Program-made: the position numbers and the translations under genes | In this document: piece by piece, positions 1 to 7,096 of the stretch | Layout of the letters: every line of letters starts with the position of its first letter | How positions within the stretch are numbered: the first letter of the stretch is position 1 | Notes under the pieces: generated by a model | What the model was told of the DNA's origin: nothing | What the model saw: only the letters and a program-made list of their open reading frames with translations | Databases searched by the model: none | Assembly: GCA_027492415.1 (NCBI GenBank) | Contig: JAPUEV010000245.1 | Span: 1-9,990, forward strand | DNA from: Ignavibacteria bacterium | GTDB lineage: Bacteria > Bacteroidota > Ignavibacteria > Tepidaquicellales > OLB5 | DNA length: 9,990 nt | Reading direction: 5' to 3'

Positions 1-1208
1 ATCTCAAGCTGTCCGTCACGCTCAATAGTTGCGCGTATCTGTTCACTTCCCGGTGTAATTGTAAATTCTGATTTTACCTTAAGCCCCATTTCCAGTGCCT
101 GCTTAGCAACCGATGCAGAGCGCTCCATATCTTCGTATGATGAGTTTGTACAGCTGCCAATTAATGCAACTTTAAGCTCTTCGGGGTATTCTTTATCCTT
201 AACAGCCTGTTTGAATACAGAGATCGGCCACGCAAGATCCGGTGTAAAGGGACCGTTTATATGCGGCTCAAGCTCGCTTAAATTTATTTCAATAACCTGG
301 TCATAATAATTTTCGCTGCCTTCATCAGGCTTCAGGTAATCAGCAATTTCATTTGCAAGCTTTCCTACTTCTTCGCGCTCAGTTGCGGCAAGGTAATCAT
401 ACATTTTTTTATCATACGCAAACAGCGATGTAGTTGCGCCTATTTCCGCGCCCATATTACAGATAGTGCCCTTACCTGTGCAGGAAATATTATCAGCGCC
501 TTCACCAAAATATTCAACAATCGCGCCGGTTCCGCCTTTTACGGTGAGCACACCTGCAACTTTAAGAATTACATCTTTTGGCGAGGTCCACCCGCTTAAC
601 TTACCTGTCAGCTTTACACCTATAAATTTCGGGAATTTCAGCTCCCACGGCATACCTGCCATTACATCAACTGCGTCTGCGCCGCCTACGCCTATAGCTA
701 TCATTCCAAGTCCGCCCGCATTTGGTGTGTGTGAGTCTGTGCCTATCATCATTCCCCCGGGGAATGCATAATTTTCCAGCACTACCTGGTGAATTATCCC
801 CGCACCCGGCTTCCAGAATCCGATGCCGTATTTATTCGATACACTCTGCAGGAAATCATATACTTCCTTATTTTCGCTTTCTGCGCACTCAAGGTCTTTT
901 ACCGAGCCAATTTCAGCCTGAATCAAATGGTCACAGTGTACTGTTGAAGGTACCGCGACTTTTGGTATGCCTGCTGACATGAACTGAAGCAGCGCCATCT
1001 GTGCCGTTGCATCCTGCATTGCCACCCTGTCAGGCGCAAACTCAACAAAATCCTTGCCGCCTGTGTATGGGTTTGCAGTATCGCCCCAAAGGTGTGCGTA
1101 AAGGATCTTTTCGGCATAGGTCATTGGCCTGTTCAATATTTTCTTTGCCGCATCAACTTTTCCTTTAAAGCCTGTGTAAACCTTTTTAATTAGATCAAGA
1201 TCAAACAT
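1..1208 (-). CDS. acn: Aconitate hydratase, mitochondrial type (3' end beyond window)
   Basis: This is a TCA-cycle [4Fe-4S] enzyme that interconverts citrate and isocitrate in the cytoplasm. I read the frame by hand: it is open from the ATG at 1208 to the left edge (402 codons), so the C-terminal half is missing. Recognisable stretches are HCDHLIQAE near residue 90, PGAGIIHQVVLENYAFPGG and GTDSHTPNAGGLGM near 135-165, and IGSCTNSSYEDM, whose Cys353 is the first of the three cluster ligands; the other two would lie outside the window. The stretch ending TITPGSEQIRATIERDG is highly typical of mitochondrial-type aconitases rather than of AcnA/IRP1 or AcnB. The start is supported by a GAGGAT ribosome-binding site 5-10 bases upstream. 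An imperfect palindrome lies directly ahead of that site. Identification is secure; only the end is unknown. Confidence 0.97.
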   Translation of the reverse strand, partial: MFDLDLIKKVYTGFKGKVDAAKKILNRPMTYAEKILYAHLWGDTANPYTGGKDFVEFAPDRVAMQDATAQMALLQFMSAGIPKVAVPSTVHCDHLIQAEIGSVKDLECAESENKEVYDFLQSVSNKYGIGFWKPGAGIIHQVVLENYAFPGGMMIGTDSHTPNAGGLGMIAIGVGGADAVDVMAGMPWELKFPKFIGVKLTGKLSGWTSPKDVILKVAGVLTVKGGTGAIVEYFGEGADNISCTGKGTICNMGAEIGATTSLFAYDKKMYDYLAATEREEVGKLANEIADYLKPDEGSENYYDQVIEINLSELEPHINGPFTPDLAWPISVFKQAVKDKEYPEELKVALIGSCTNSSYEDMERSASVAKQALEMGLKVKSEFTITPGSEQIRATIERDGQLE

Positions 1209-1219
1209 TTTCTATCCTC

Positions 1220-1240
1220 ATTCCCGCCCGTGGCAGGAAT
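1220..1240. repeat. Imperfect palindrome in the aconitase leader, REP-like
   Basis: ATTCC (1220-1224) pairs with GGAAT (1236-1240) and GCC (1226-1228) with GGC (1232-1234). There is one C/A mismatch and a 3-base loop. In the aconitase mRNA the hairpin ends immediately before the GAGGAT ribosome-binding site. The CATTCCCGC...GGAATC style resembles palindromic intergenic repeats common in many bacteria. It could be such a dispersed repeat or a leader structure affecting translation; the sequence alone does not decide. Confidence 0.45.
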
Positions 1241-1264
1241 CTATTATAATAATATTTTTATAAA

Positions 1265-1280
1265 TTAACTGTTAACTGTT
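1265..1280. repeat. Heptamer tandem repeat TTAACTG, 2.3 copies
   Basis: Two exact copies of TTAACTG (1265-1271, 1272-1278) are followed by TT. The repeat directly abuts the stop codon of the exonuclease gene on its 3' side. It is short and could be chance taken alone, but three other intergenic sites in the window also show a 7-bp period. Confidence 0.4.
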
Positions 1281-2000
1281 TTAATTTGTAAAGCTGATAT
1301 TTTCAGGCTTTAGCAGCTCCATTCCTTTGAACTTAAGCAGCAGCTGCGCATCGGTCACAACATCTTTCATGCAGTAATTCTTAATGCGCTCAAGGTCCTT
1401 CTCAAGCCAGTATGTGCTCCATACCTGGCTGCCGTCAATATCATCCTTGGGTGATTCTATACCAAATACTGCTGCAAGCAAATTCAGTGAAGTAAAGTTT
1501 TTATAGTCGCCAAACTTCCACATATCCATTGTGTCAATTAACTGGACCTCCCACGGCTTTTTGCCTGCATTATCAAGCAGGTATGGTATCGGCAGTCCGT
1601 TTATCAGGCATCTGCGAGCTATGTAAGGAAAGTCAAACTCCTTGCTGTTATGCCCGCACAGCAAATGCTCATCCGTGCTGAATCCTTTATTAAGCGCTTC
1701 GCTGAAATCAGCCAGCAGCTTTTTTTCATCATCACCATAAAATGCTTTTACTTTGAACTGCAGGCCGGTACCGTTCTCAAAAAAATATCCTGCGCAAATG
1801 CAGATTATTTTTCCGAACTCGGCGTAAATACCTGCCCGCTGGTAAAGCCCGTCAGCAGTTAGCCCGTCTTTGATATCGCGTGCCATTTTTTTCTTCCACA
1901 GCTCTTTCCATATTTCAGGCAGCTCTTCGTAGGAAGCATATTGCGGCACCGTTTCGATATCAAGCACCAGTACGTTCTTCAGGTTTATTCTGTCCAGCAT
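1281..2000 (-). CDS. Predicted 3'-5' exonuclease, DNA polymerase B-like (DnaQ/RNase H fold)
   Basis: This 239-residue protein carries the three motifs of DEDDy exonucleases: ExoI LVLDIETVP (D14, E16), ExoII GHNSKEFDFPYIARR (D123), and ExoIII NYCMKDVVTDAQLLL (Y209, D213). The arrangement fits the stand-alone exonuclease family related to the proofreading domain of family B polymerases (Pfam DNA_pol_B_exo2). All catalytic residues are present, so a metal-dependent 3'-5' nuclease acting on DNA or RNA is expected; the substrate is not known. No polymerase domain is attached, and the length is normal for the family. The gene follows yraN on the same strand after a 117-base gap. The ATG at 2000 has no clear ribosome-binding site. 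A heptamer repeat touches its stop codon. Confidence 0.88.
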   Translation of the reverse strand: MLDRINLKNVLVLDIETVPQYASYEELPEIWKELWKKKMARDIKDGLTADGLYQRAGIYAEFGKIICICAGYFFENGTGLQFKVKAFYGDDEKKLLADFSEALNKGFSTDEHLLCGHNSKEFDFPYIARRCLINGLPIPYLLDNAGKKPWEVQLIDTMDMWKFGDYKNFTSLNLLAAVFGIESPKDDIDGSQVWSTYWLEKDLERIKNYCMKDVVTDAQLLLKFKGMELLKPENISFTN

Positions 2001-2082
2001 TATTATTAATGATCTTTATAATATTTATTGTAATTCAGCATGCCCCGGTTCTTGAAAGCTGTTGGATAGTTTGCTGTTTTCG

Positions 2083-2117
2083 TTTCACGTTTGACATTTC
2101 ACGTTTGATATCTCACA
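2083..2117. repeat. Heptad tandem repeat, TTTCACG/TTTGAYA type
   Basis: The plus strand reads TTTCACG, TTTGACA, TTTCACG, TTTGATA, TCTCACA: five related 7-base units, or a 14-bp direct repeat (2083-2096, 2097-2110) with one change between copies and a decayed fifth unit. The repeat sits just beyond the yraN stop codon and before the exonuclease gene. The rest of the 2001-2117 gap shows no hairpin or recognisable promoter. Confidence 0.7.
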
Positions 2118-2468
2118 TTAAAAGGCATTTTCTATATGATCTATCTTTTCCTTACCGTTCTCTATCATAATAGCAATCACATCAAACCGTTTTTCGTAAT
2201 CACCGTATTCAGTATGTGTCATCAAAAATCCTTCGGCTGATCTTACCATCTGTTCCTGCTTCTTCGGTGTAACTGATTCCTGCGGCTCGCCAAAGCTTTT
2301 GCTGCGCCTTGTCTTTACTTCAACAAAAACCAAAACTTTTTTATCTTCGTGCTTAACTATAATATCCGTTTCAGCCCTGTTATACCTGTAGTTTTCGGCA
2401 ACCGTTTCATACCCAAGTGATTCCATGAAGCCCTTAGCCAGCGCCTCGCCGGTTTTTCCCAGGCTCAT
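2118..2468 (-). CDS. yraN: YraN family (UPF0102) endonuclease-like protein
   Basis: At 116 residues this is the usual size for the family. It has an N-terminal GKTGEALA helix motif, then YNRAETDIIV (E33, D35) and VFVEVKTRRS (E50, K52), the D...ExK-type core of restriction-endonuclease-like folds. Most relatives read GEID where this one reads AETD; the acidic residues are kept. A role in DNA processing or repair is commonly assumed for YraN, but its reaction is not established. The start codon overlaps the rnhB stop by four bases (ATGA), so the two are translationally coupled. The rnhB-yraN pairing is widespread in bacteria and supports the call. Confidence 0.92.
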   Translation of the reverse strand: MSLGKTGEALAKGFMESLGYETVAENYRYNRAETDIIVKHEDKKVLVFVEVKTRRSKSFGEPQESVTPKKQEQMVRSAEGFLMTHTEYGDYEKRFDVIAIMIENGKEKIDHIENAF

Positions 2469-3109
2469 ATTCCCAGTGTCAGCTGTTCAACTGCCTTCAG
2501 CCTGAAAGATCTTCTGTGAATATCGGTATAGCCAAATTCCAGTATCTCTTCAATATGCGCCGAAGTTCCGTAACCTTTGTGCTCTGAAAACGCAAAGTTT
2601 GGATAGGTTTTCTCATATTCGCACATTATCCTGTCACGGGTCACCTTTGCTATTATAGAAGCGGCGGCAACTGTAAAGCTTTTTTCATCAGCTTTAACAA
2701 CATTTCTTACTATGGCTATTGGATTAAAATAAAAATTCCCGTCTGCTATAATAACACCGGGAGTTTCTGTGAGCCTTGATATTGCCGTATTCATTGCTTC
2801 TTTGGTGGCATTCAGAATATTTAGTTCATCGATCTGCCTGCTTTCAATTATTCCAACCCCCCAGCACAGTGCCTGCCGGGTGATCTCATCATAAAGCTCA
2901 TCCCTGTGCTTTTTTGTAACTTTTTTGGAATCAAACACACCTTCAATATATACATCATCACCAAAAATTACCGCTGCTGCAACCACGGGTCCCGCAAGCG
3001 GTCCGCGCCCTGCTTCATCAACTCCGCACAACAAACCTTTAGCTTCCAGCCTGATAACTGTATCATAATCAATAATGCTTTGGGTTCTTATGGATGGTGT
3101 TTTTGCCAT
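2465..3109 (-). CDS. rnhB: Ribonuclease HII
   Basis: This enzyme cleaves RNA in RNA/DNA hybrids and removes single ribonucleotides misincorporated into DNA. It has 214 residues. GVDEAGRGPLAGPV carries D31 and E32, VIIADGNF carries D123, and SIIAKVTRDR carries D159: the complete DEDD acidic set plus the GRG substrate-binding motif. The segment KADEKSFTVAAASIIAKV is very typical of the family. The first 20 residues are a variable extension. The ATG at 3109 lacks a strong ribosome-binding site. The gene is divergent from comF across a 123-base AT-rich gap, so the promoter for rnhB-yraN, and possibly for the exonuclease too, should lie there, although I could not pick one out. Confidence 0.97.
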   Translation of the reverse strand: MAKTPSIRTQSIIDYDTVIRLEAKGLLCGVDEAGRGPLAGPVVAAAVIFGDDVYIEGVFDSKKVTKKHRDELYDEITRQALCWGVGIIESRQIDELNILNATKEAMNTAISRLTETPGVIIADGNFYFNPIAIVRNVVKADEKSFTVAAASIIAKVTRDRIMCEYEKTYPNFAFSEHKGYGTSAHIEEILEFGYTDIHRRSFRLKAVEQLTLGI

Positions 3110-3166
3110 TTTTAGCTGGTTGCCGGTAATAATACTTTTTCAGAGTGGTATTTTATGCAAAGAGAG

Positions 3167-3208
3167 AATTTATAATTTTTACTTTAAATTTAAAATTCAA
3201 AAAGTTAT
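3167..3208. repeat. Degenerate AT-rich heptad array between rnhB and comF
   Basis: The plus strand can be read as six 7-base units: AATTTAT, AATTTTT, ACTTTAA, ATTTAAA, ATTCAAA, AAGTTAT. The units share A-N-T-T/C-T/A but are degenerate, and AT-rich DNA produces such patterns easily. I list it because three clearer 7-bp arrays occur elsewhere in the window. It occupies the divergent intergenic region where the promoters of rnhB and comF should be. Confidence 0.3.
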
Positions 3209-3232
3209 CTTAATTGCTAATTTATTATAAAT

Positions 3233-3934
3233 TTGATAAAATACATTCTAAACGGATTTCTTAACTTCGTTCTGCCTGACTCCTGTGTATCGTGTCAGAA
3301 TATAGTTCAGGATAGCGGAAACTACCTTTGTGCCAAGTGTTACAAAGAGCTGGAGCCTTATAATGAAAACCACCCATGGCAGAGTGAACAGGTCTCAAAC
3401 GGCACAATTGATATTTCGTTTAGCGCATTCTGGTTCAGGGAAGGTAAACCCATTCAGCCCCTGCTCCATGCTATGAAATACAGCAAAATGAAAGGTGTTG
3501 GCGTTATGCTGGGCGGCGAGCTTGGCAAAAAACTTGCCCCACAGTTCAAAAATGAATTTGATCTCATTCTGCCTGTACCTCTGCATAAAGGCAAACAGCG
3601 GGAAAGAACATATAACCAGAGCGAATTCATTGCCAGGGGAGTTTCTGAAATATTTAATGTACCTGTTTTAAATGACTGCTTAACAAGGACGCGCTTCACA
3701 GGCACGCAGACAAAGCTGAATAAAGCTGAAAGGAAAGAAAATGTCAGCGGCGCATTTACCGTAAATCAAAAATCTGCATCTGCTATCAGAGGGAAAAATA
3801 TTATTCTGGTTGATGATGTAATAACAACAGGCGCTACTATTCTTGAGTGTGCCCGGATACTGAAGCAGGCCGGTTCAGGTAAAATTTGTATTGCTTCGGC
3901 GGCTTATGCTGAGCTGAAGATTAATGTTGTGTGA
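3233..3934 (+). CDS. comF: ComF family phosphoribosyltransferase-like protein
   Basis: This 233-residue cytoplasmic protein belongs to the ComF/GntX family, linked in naturally competent bacteria to DNA uptake or processing. An N-terminal zinc ribbon has C18-x2-C21 and C33-x2-C36. LILPVPLHKGKQRERTYNQSEFIARG (about 113-138) is the classic family signature, and IILVDDVITTGATI (190-203, D194 and D195) is the PRPP-binding loop of type I phosphoribosyltransferases. Length is typical. The start is TTG: an in-frame stop lies at 3218-3220, there is no ATG before the zinc ribbon, and only ATT or ATA codons are the alternatives. No Shine-Dalgarno sequence precedes it, so low-level initiation is likely. 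The exact biochemical role of ComF in this organism is inferred from the family only. Confidence 0.93.
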   Translation: MIKYILNGFLNFVLPDSCVSCQNIVQDSGNYLCAKCYKELEPYNENHPWQSEQVSNGTIDISFSAFWFREGKPIQPLLHAMKYSKMKGVGVMLGGELGKKLAPQFKNEFDLILPVPLHKGKQRERTYNQSEFIARGVSEIFNVPVLNDCLTRTRFTGTQTKLNKAERKENVSGAFTVNQKSASAIRGKNIILVDDVITTGATILECARILKQAGSGKICIASAAYAELKINVV

Positions 3935-3954
3935 TCTCGGGTTTTGACCGTTAT

Positions 3955-3985
3955 TTTGGCACTGCTTAAATTATCGTTATATTTG
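3955..3985 (+). promoter_or_regulatory. Candidate Bacteroidota-type promoter for the lipoprotein gene
   Basis: TTTG (3955-3958) is followed after 19 bases by TATATTTG (3978-3985). This matches the -33 TTTG and -7 TAnnTTTG consensus described for the primary sigma factor of Bacteroides and relatives. Transcription would begin near 3992 and leave a leader of about 20 bases before the ATG at 4013. It is based on pattern alone. Confidence 0.45.
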
Positions 3986-4012
3986 TAAAATAATAAACAA
4001 AATATTACTGCA

Positions 4013-4831
4013 ATGAAATATATTCTGCTCATCCTAATGGCCGCTATGCTTACTGCATCGTGCGGAAAGAAAACTGATTCAACCAATACCGAAACAAAGA
4101 AACCACAGGACCCCCCGATAAGCGAAGAGAACCAGGTTAAGTTTACCGATAAGTCTTTTCTTAAATCACACAATAACTGCTCACCTGCAGATACATGTAC
4201 ATATTTTAAAGTTGACTACATCGAAGCTGTATCCGGAAAAAATAAGGATAAGATAAACAAGCTTATTATGAATATTGTGAAACAAAGCGTTACATACGGT
4301 GATACAACTCTTCGTGACATGCAGGTTGCAGCTGATTCGTTTATGACGCAGTATGCCGCGTTCAGGAAAGATTTTCCGGAATCCGCGCAGTACTGGTACC
4401 TCGAGGAATCTGTTTCGGCAAACCAGGACAATCCGAAGATAATCAATATCGCATCCGGAAACTCCTCGTTTATGGGTGGAGCTCATCCCAACAGTTACCT
4501 GGAATATTTTAACATAAGCAGAGAAACCGGCGATACACTTTCTCTTGGCAATTTATTTTCTGCCGGATTTGAAAAGAAGCTCAATGAGCTTGTAGATGCT
4601 GCGTTCAGGAAAGCTAATAATTTAAAGTCTGGTGATAACCTTCAGGATAAAGGCGGTTTGTTTGATAATAAAATAACATTCAACTATAACTGGCTTGTGA
4701 ACAAGGATGGCAGTATGACATTCTACTATAACCAGTATGAAATTGCGCCATATGCAGCCGGACCCATTGAAGTTACCCTGACAAAAGACGAGATCGCGTC
4801 TTTGCTTGCGCCAAACAGTCCGTTAAAGTAA
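4013..4831 (+). CDS. Lipoprotein with DUF3298-like C-terminal domain
   Basis: Of 272 residues, 1-17 form a lipoprotein signal peptide (positive start, hydrophobic core, lipobox LTASC with C17). A Lys/Thr/Pro-rich linker follows to about residue 45. The mature region fits the DUF4163-DUF3298 pair: NSSFMGGAHPNSY (H158) and, near the end, GSMTFYYNQYEIAPYAAGPIEV (233-254), a strong DUF3298 signature. These domains occur in RsiV-type anti-sigma factors and in PdaC-type peptidoglycan deacetylases as accessory parts; alone on a lipoprotein their function is unknown. Envelope anchoring is likely. The gene has its own candidate promoter and ends at a bidirectional terminator, so it seems to be a single-gene unit. 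Confidence 0.85.
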   Translation: MKYILLILMAAMLTASCGKKTDSTNTETKKPQDPPISEENQVKFTDKSFLKSHNNCSPADTCTYFKVDYIEAVSGKNKDKINKLIMNIVKQSVTYGDTTLRDMQVAADSFMTQYAAFRKDFPESAQYWYLEESVSANQDNPKIINIASGNSSFMGGAHPNSYLEYFNISRETGDTLSLGNLFSAGFEKKLNELVDAAFRKANNLKSGDNLQDKGGLFDNKITFNYNWLVNKDGSMTFYYNQYEIAPYAAGPIEVTLTKDEIASLLAPNSPLK

Positions 4832-4848
4832 CTTTAAAGTTTTGTTAT

Positions 4849-4879
4849 AAAAAAAGGAGGCTCTTAGCCTCCTTTTTTT
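4849..4879. terminator. Perfect bidirectional intrinsic terminator
   Basis: Seven A's, GGAGGCT (4856-4862), loop CTT, AGCCTCC (4866-4872) and seven T's form a 14-bp perfect stem. Read on either strand it gives a GC-rich hairpin followed by a U-run. It lies between the convergent lipoprotein gene (stop at 4831) and metallopeptidase-like gene (stop at 4895) and can end both transcripts. Confidence 0.93.
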
Positions 4880-4894
4880 ATTTTAACGTTAAGT

Positions 4895-6145
4895 TTATTT
4901 GCTGAATTTTTCTTCATAACCGCTCTTTTTAAGGAAGGCATCAAAATCTGTTACTTCTATTATATCTTTTATTGCCTGTGTTTTATCTTCTGAATTATTG
5001 TAATATGATTCACAAATTTTATAACCAATAAAATATCCAAGGTCGCTTGGCCTGCCAACAGACCTCTCTCCTGAATACAGCCAGCGCGAAAGATCGCTGC
5101 CGTTCATTTCTTTTTTGAATTCTTTCCATAATCCTTCTTCGTACTTATTACCGTAATTGTAATGTGCCGAAGCAAGCTCTTTGCCTGTTACCTTTTGTGC
5201 GATAAAATCACACGCTCCTTCTGATATAGCTGCACTTAAAAGGCTGCCAGGGTTAAATGACTGCAGTGTGTGAACCGACTCATGCATTACGATCTGCTCG
5301 ATATTATCAAAATTACCGATATTACCCTTGAGCCATTTATTAAGCTCGTCTTTTGGTGAGTCTTCATCAGCACACATCATTTCAGATCCTATCAAAAGCA
5401 TCCTCCCGGAAACCGTACCGCCCGTATTAAAGCAGCCTATTGTAAAATATATATCGGGATATAATACATCAGGGTAAATCTGCTTAAGCTTCCTGAAATA
5501 TCCTTTCAGCTTTTCTGTAATGCCCTTAAGCTTTAATGTATTGGCTCTTACTGATTCAAGATACTTTGGATAAGCTTTTATAACTTTTTCCATAGCTGCA
5601 GCATTTATTTCGCGCCTTTGCGTGAACTCCTTTAGGCCCGGGCTTTTTTTATCAAAGTAAAATTTCTGTATATCCCCGCTGTAGCCTGATGTTTTGTAAA
5701 TATCATACATCACCCAGAAATTATCGATATCGGATGTAACAATTTTCATGTTAAGGATATCTTTTCTCCTGTCCCGGTTCTGCTGTATAGCCGTAAGTAA
5801 ATTTTTCCACCTGCTGTCATTATGTAAAGTATCCAGGTCAGTATCTTTTGAGATCCAGCCCAGGTTTTCATAACCAAGCCCGGGCAGCTGTTCAAGCATT
5901 ACGAACGCATCATCGGGCTTGTTTAACAGAGAGTAAACACAGGCGGCATTATAAATAACATTTGTGTTAAGTGGGTCAAGGTTTAATGATTCCTCGTACT
6001 TCTGTATGCTTTTATCGTATTCCTTAAGGTAGTAAAGCGAATCACCTGTTTTTGAAAGCAACCCGGGGTCCTGCGCCAGCAGCGCAGTATTCTGCAATCC
6101 GGTAAATACCAAAAGAACAAAAATTAATACTGCAATTTTCATCAT
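4895..6145 (-). CDS. Secreted TPR protein with HExxH metallopeptidase-like domain
   Basis: This 416-residue protein begins with a signal peptide (1-24; cleavage before Q25 in LLAQD, a common Bacteroidota pattern). Residues about 28-95 form two TPR-like helical repeats (SLYYLKEYDKSIQKYEESLNLDP and NVIYNAACVYSLLNKPDDAF), followed by the capping stretch WISKDTDLDTLHNDSRW. After a helical middle region, IVMHESVHTLQ gives a zinc-binding H288-E289-x-x-H292, and SEGACDF (E309, D313) supplies a possible third ligand 17 residues on. This resembles gluzincin-type predicted proteases of the DUF2268/GldB-like kind, but I cannot name the family firmly. It is a predicted periplasmic or secreted protease of unknown target. 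It lies 29 bases downstream of the SRPBCC-VOC gene, likely co-transcribed, and ends at the bidirectional terminator. Two adjacent Met codons at the start make the exact first residue uncertain. Confidence 0.75.
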   Translation of the reverse strand: MMKIAVLIFVLLVFTGLQNTALLAQDPGLLSKTGDSLYYLKEYDKSIQKYEESLNLDPLNTNVIYNAACVYSLLNKPDDAFVMLEQLPGLGYENLGWISKDTDLDTLHNDSRWKNLLTAIQQNRDRRKDILNMKIVTSDIDNFWVMYDIYKTSGYSGDIQKFYFDKKSPGLKEFTQRREINAAAMEKVIKAYPKYLESVRANTLKLKGITEKLKGYFRKLKQIYPDVLYPDIYFTIGCFNTGGTVSGRMLLIGSEMMCADEDSPKDELNKWLKGNIGNFDNIEQIVMHESVHTLQSFNPGSLLSAAISEGACDFIAQKVTGKELASAHYNYGNKYEEGLWKEFKKEMNGSDLSRWLYSGERSVGRPSDLGYFIGYKICESYYNNSEDKTQAIKDIIEVTDFDAFLKKSGYEEKFSK

Positions 6146-6174
6146 TGTACGTTTAAAAAATATTTTAGTGTTAA

Positions 6175-7023
6175 TTAATTATCGCCGTTGTTTGATCTTA
6201 GCGCTATTAAATATCCGTCAGGGTCTTTTATAAAGAACATATCGTTGTGTGTGTTCTGTGCGGATGAATAAAGCGGTCCGGGCAAGACTTCAACGCCTTT
6301 GCTTTTCAGGATAGCTCTAACTTTCTCAAGCGGTGTATTAAGCGCCATTCTGAATATTACTTCATCCCTGTTTGCCTGTAAGCTGTTCTTTTGCTGAACA
6401 AGCATTATCTTCTGCTGCCCGAACTTTAAAGTAGTCTCATTGCCGCCGTTTGTAATGTTTTCCACCCTGAACACATCTTTATAGAACGAAACAGATCTTG
6501 CTATATCACTTACCTGGAGCATTAAATGGTCAATGCCGGATACTGAAATACCCCCTGGATTATGCTGGCTTATATATTCCTCATAATTTTTTCCAAGGTA
6601 AAGGTTAAGGTTTGCAAAGATCCTTGTTATCTGTCTGGAGTGCATTTTGCTGAGGTTAATTATCTTTGATACAGCCTTAAGCCAAAGCCGGTTGCAGCTG
6701 ATATCTATTTCCATGGTAAGCTTTGTGCCAGCTCCGCTCTCTTCAAAACGCCATGCTGTTTTGCCTGTCCAGGCGCCGTCAACATAATCTATAGCCAGCA
6801 GGCGGTTTGTCCTAAACCCGCTTACTACTGACTGCCATTTTACAAAGGGACCGTTCTGCACATTTATGCGGGTGCCAATTATTGCGGGGTCAAGATACTC
6901 CAGCTCGCTTTTTACCTCGTGCGGCCACCATTTACTGTAGGAGGCAATATCTGTCACAGTGCGGTAGACATAATCCACCGGGTAGTTTAACGTCACGGAA
7001 TCTGTTGCTTTAAGCTCACCCAT
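6175..7023 (-). CDS. SRPBCC (START/polyketide cyclase-like) and VOC (glyoxalase-like) fusion protein
   Basis: Residues 1-155 look like an SRPBCC ligand-binding domain: a first strand ATDSVTLNYPVDYVYRTVTDIASYSKWWP, a central GTRINVQNGPFVKWQSVVSGFRTNRLLAIDYVDG, and a long C-terminal helix ending LYLGKNYEEYI. Residues 162-282 are a VOC domain: SGIDHLMLQVSDIARSVSFYKDVF at the start and FFIKDPDGYLIALRS at the end. In metal-dependent VOC enzymes the last motif normally reads IEL and its Glu binds metal; here it is Ala274, while H166 is kept. Metal catalysis is therefore doubtful and small-molecule binding is more likely. The two domains are joined by about six residues (QHNPGG). The gene is probably co-transcribed with the downstream metallopeptidase-like gene. 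The ligand is unknown. Confidence 0.82.
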   Translation of the reverse strand: MGELKATDSVTLNYPVDYVYRTVTDIASYSKWWPHEVKSELEYLDPAIIGTRINVQNGPFVKWQSVVSGFRTNRLLAIDYVDGAWTGKTAWRFEESGAGTKLTMEIDISCNRLWLKAVSKIINLSKMHSRQITRIFANLNLYLGKNYEEYISQHNPGGISVSGIDHLMLQVSDIARSVSFYKDVFRVENITNGGNETTLKFGQQKIMLVQQKNSLQANRDEVIFRMALNTPLEKVRAILKSKGVEVLPGPLYSSAQNTHNDMFFIKDPDGYLIALRSNNGDN

Positions 7024-7096
7024 AAAACAAAAATAATTAACAAAACATTTTTAAATAAGGGATTAAATCGTAAACTATGGTATCCAGCTGTGCAGT

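Noticed and set aside
466..1117. Short open frames on both strands overlapping the aconitase region
   Set aside because: They are out-of-frame shadows: the minus-strand frame from 1208 reads as highly conserved aconitase throughout.
1220..1240. Iron-responsive element controlling aconitase
   Set aside because: The loop is CGT/ACG with no CAGUGN-type loop or bulged C at the required place; known IREs belong to a eukaryotic system.
2083..2117. CRISPR array
   Set aside because: The units are 7-14 bp and contiguous, with no unique spacers, and no cas gene is nearby.
3228..3235. TAAATTTG as a -7 promoter element for comF
   Set aside because: It overlaps the TTG start codon, so a transcript from it would lack the start, and no TTTG lies 19-21 bases upstream.
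7028..7035. Minus-strand TATTTTTG as a promoter for the SRPBCC-VOC gene
   Set aside because: It would place the transcription start at or inside the start codon and lacks a -33 element at proper spacing.
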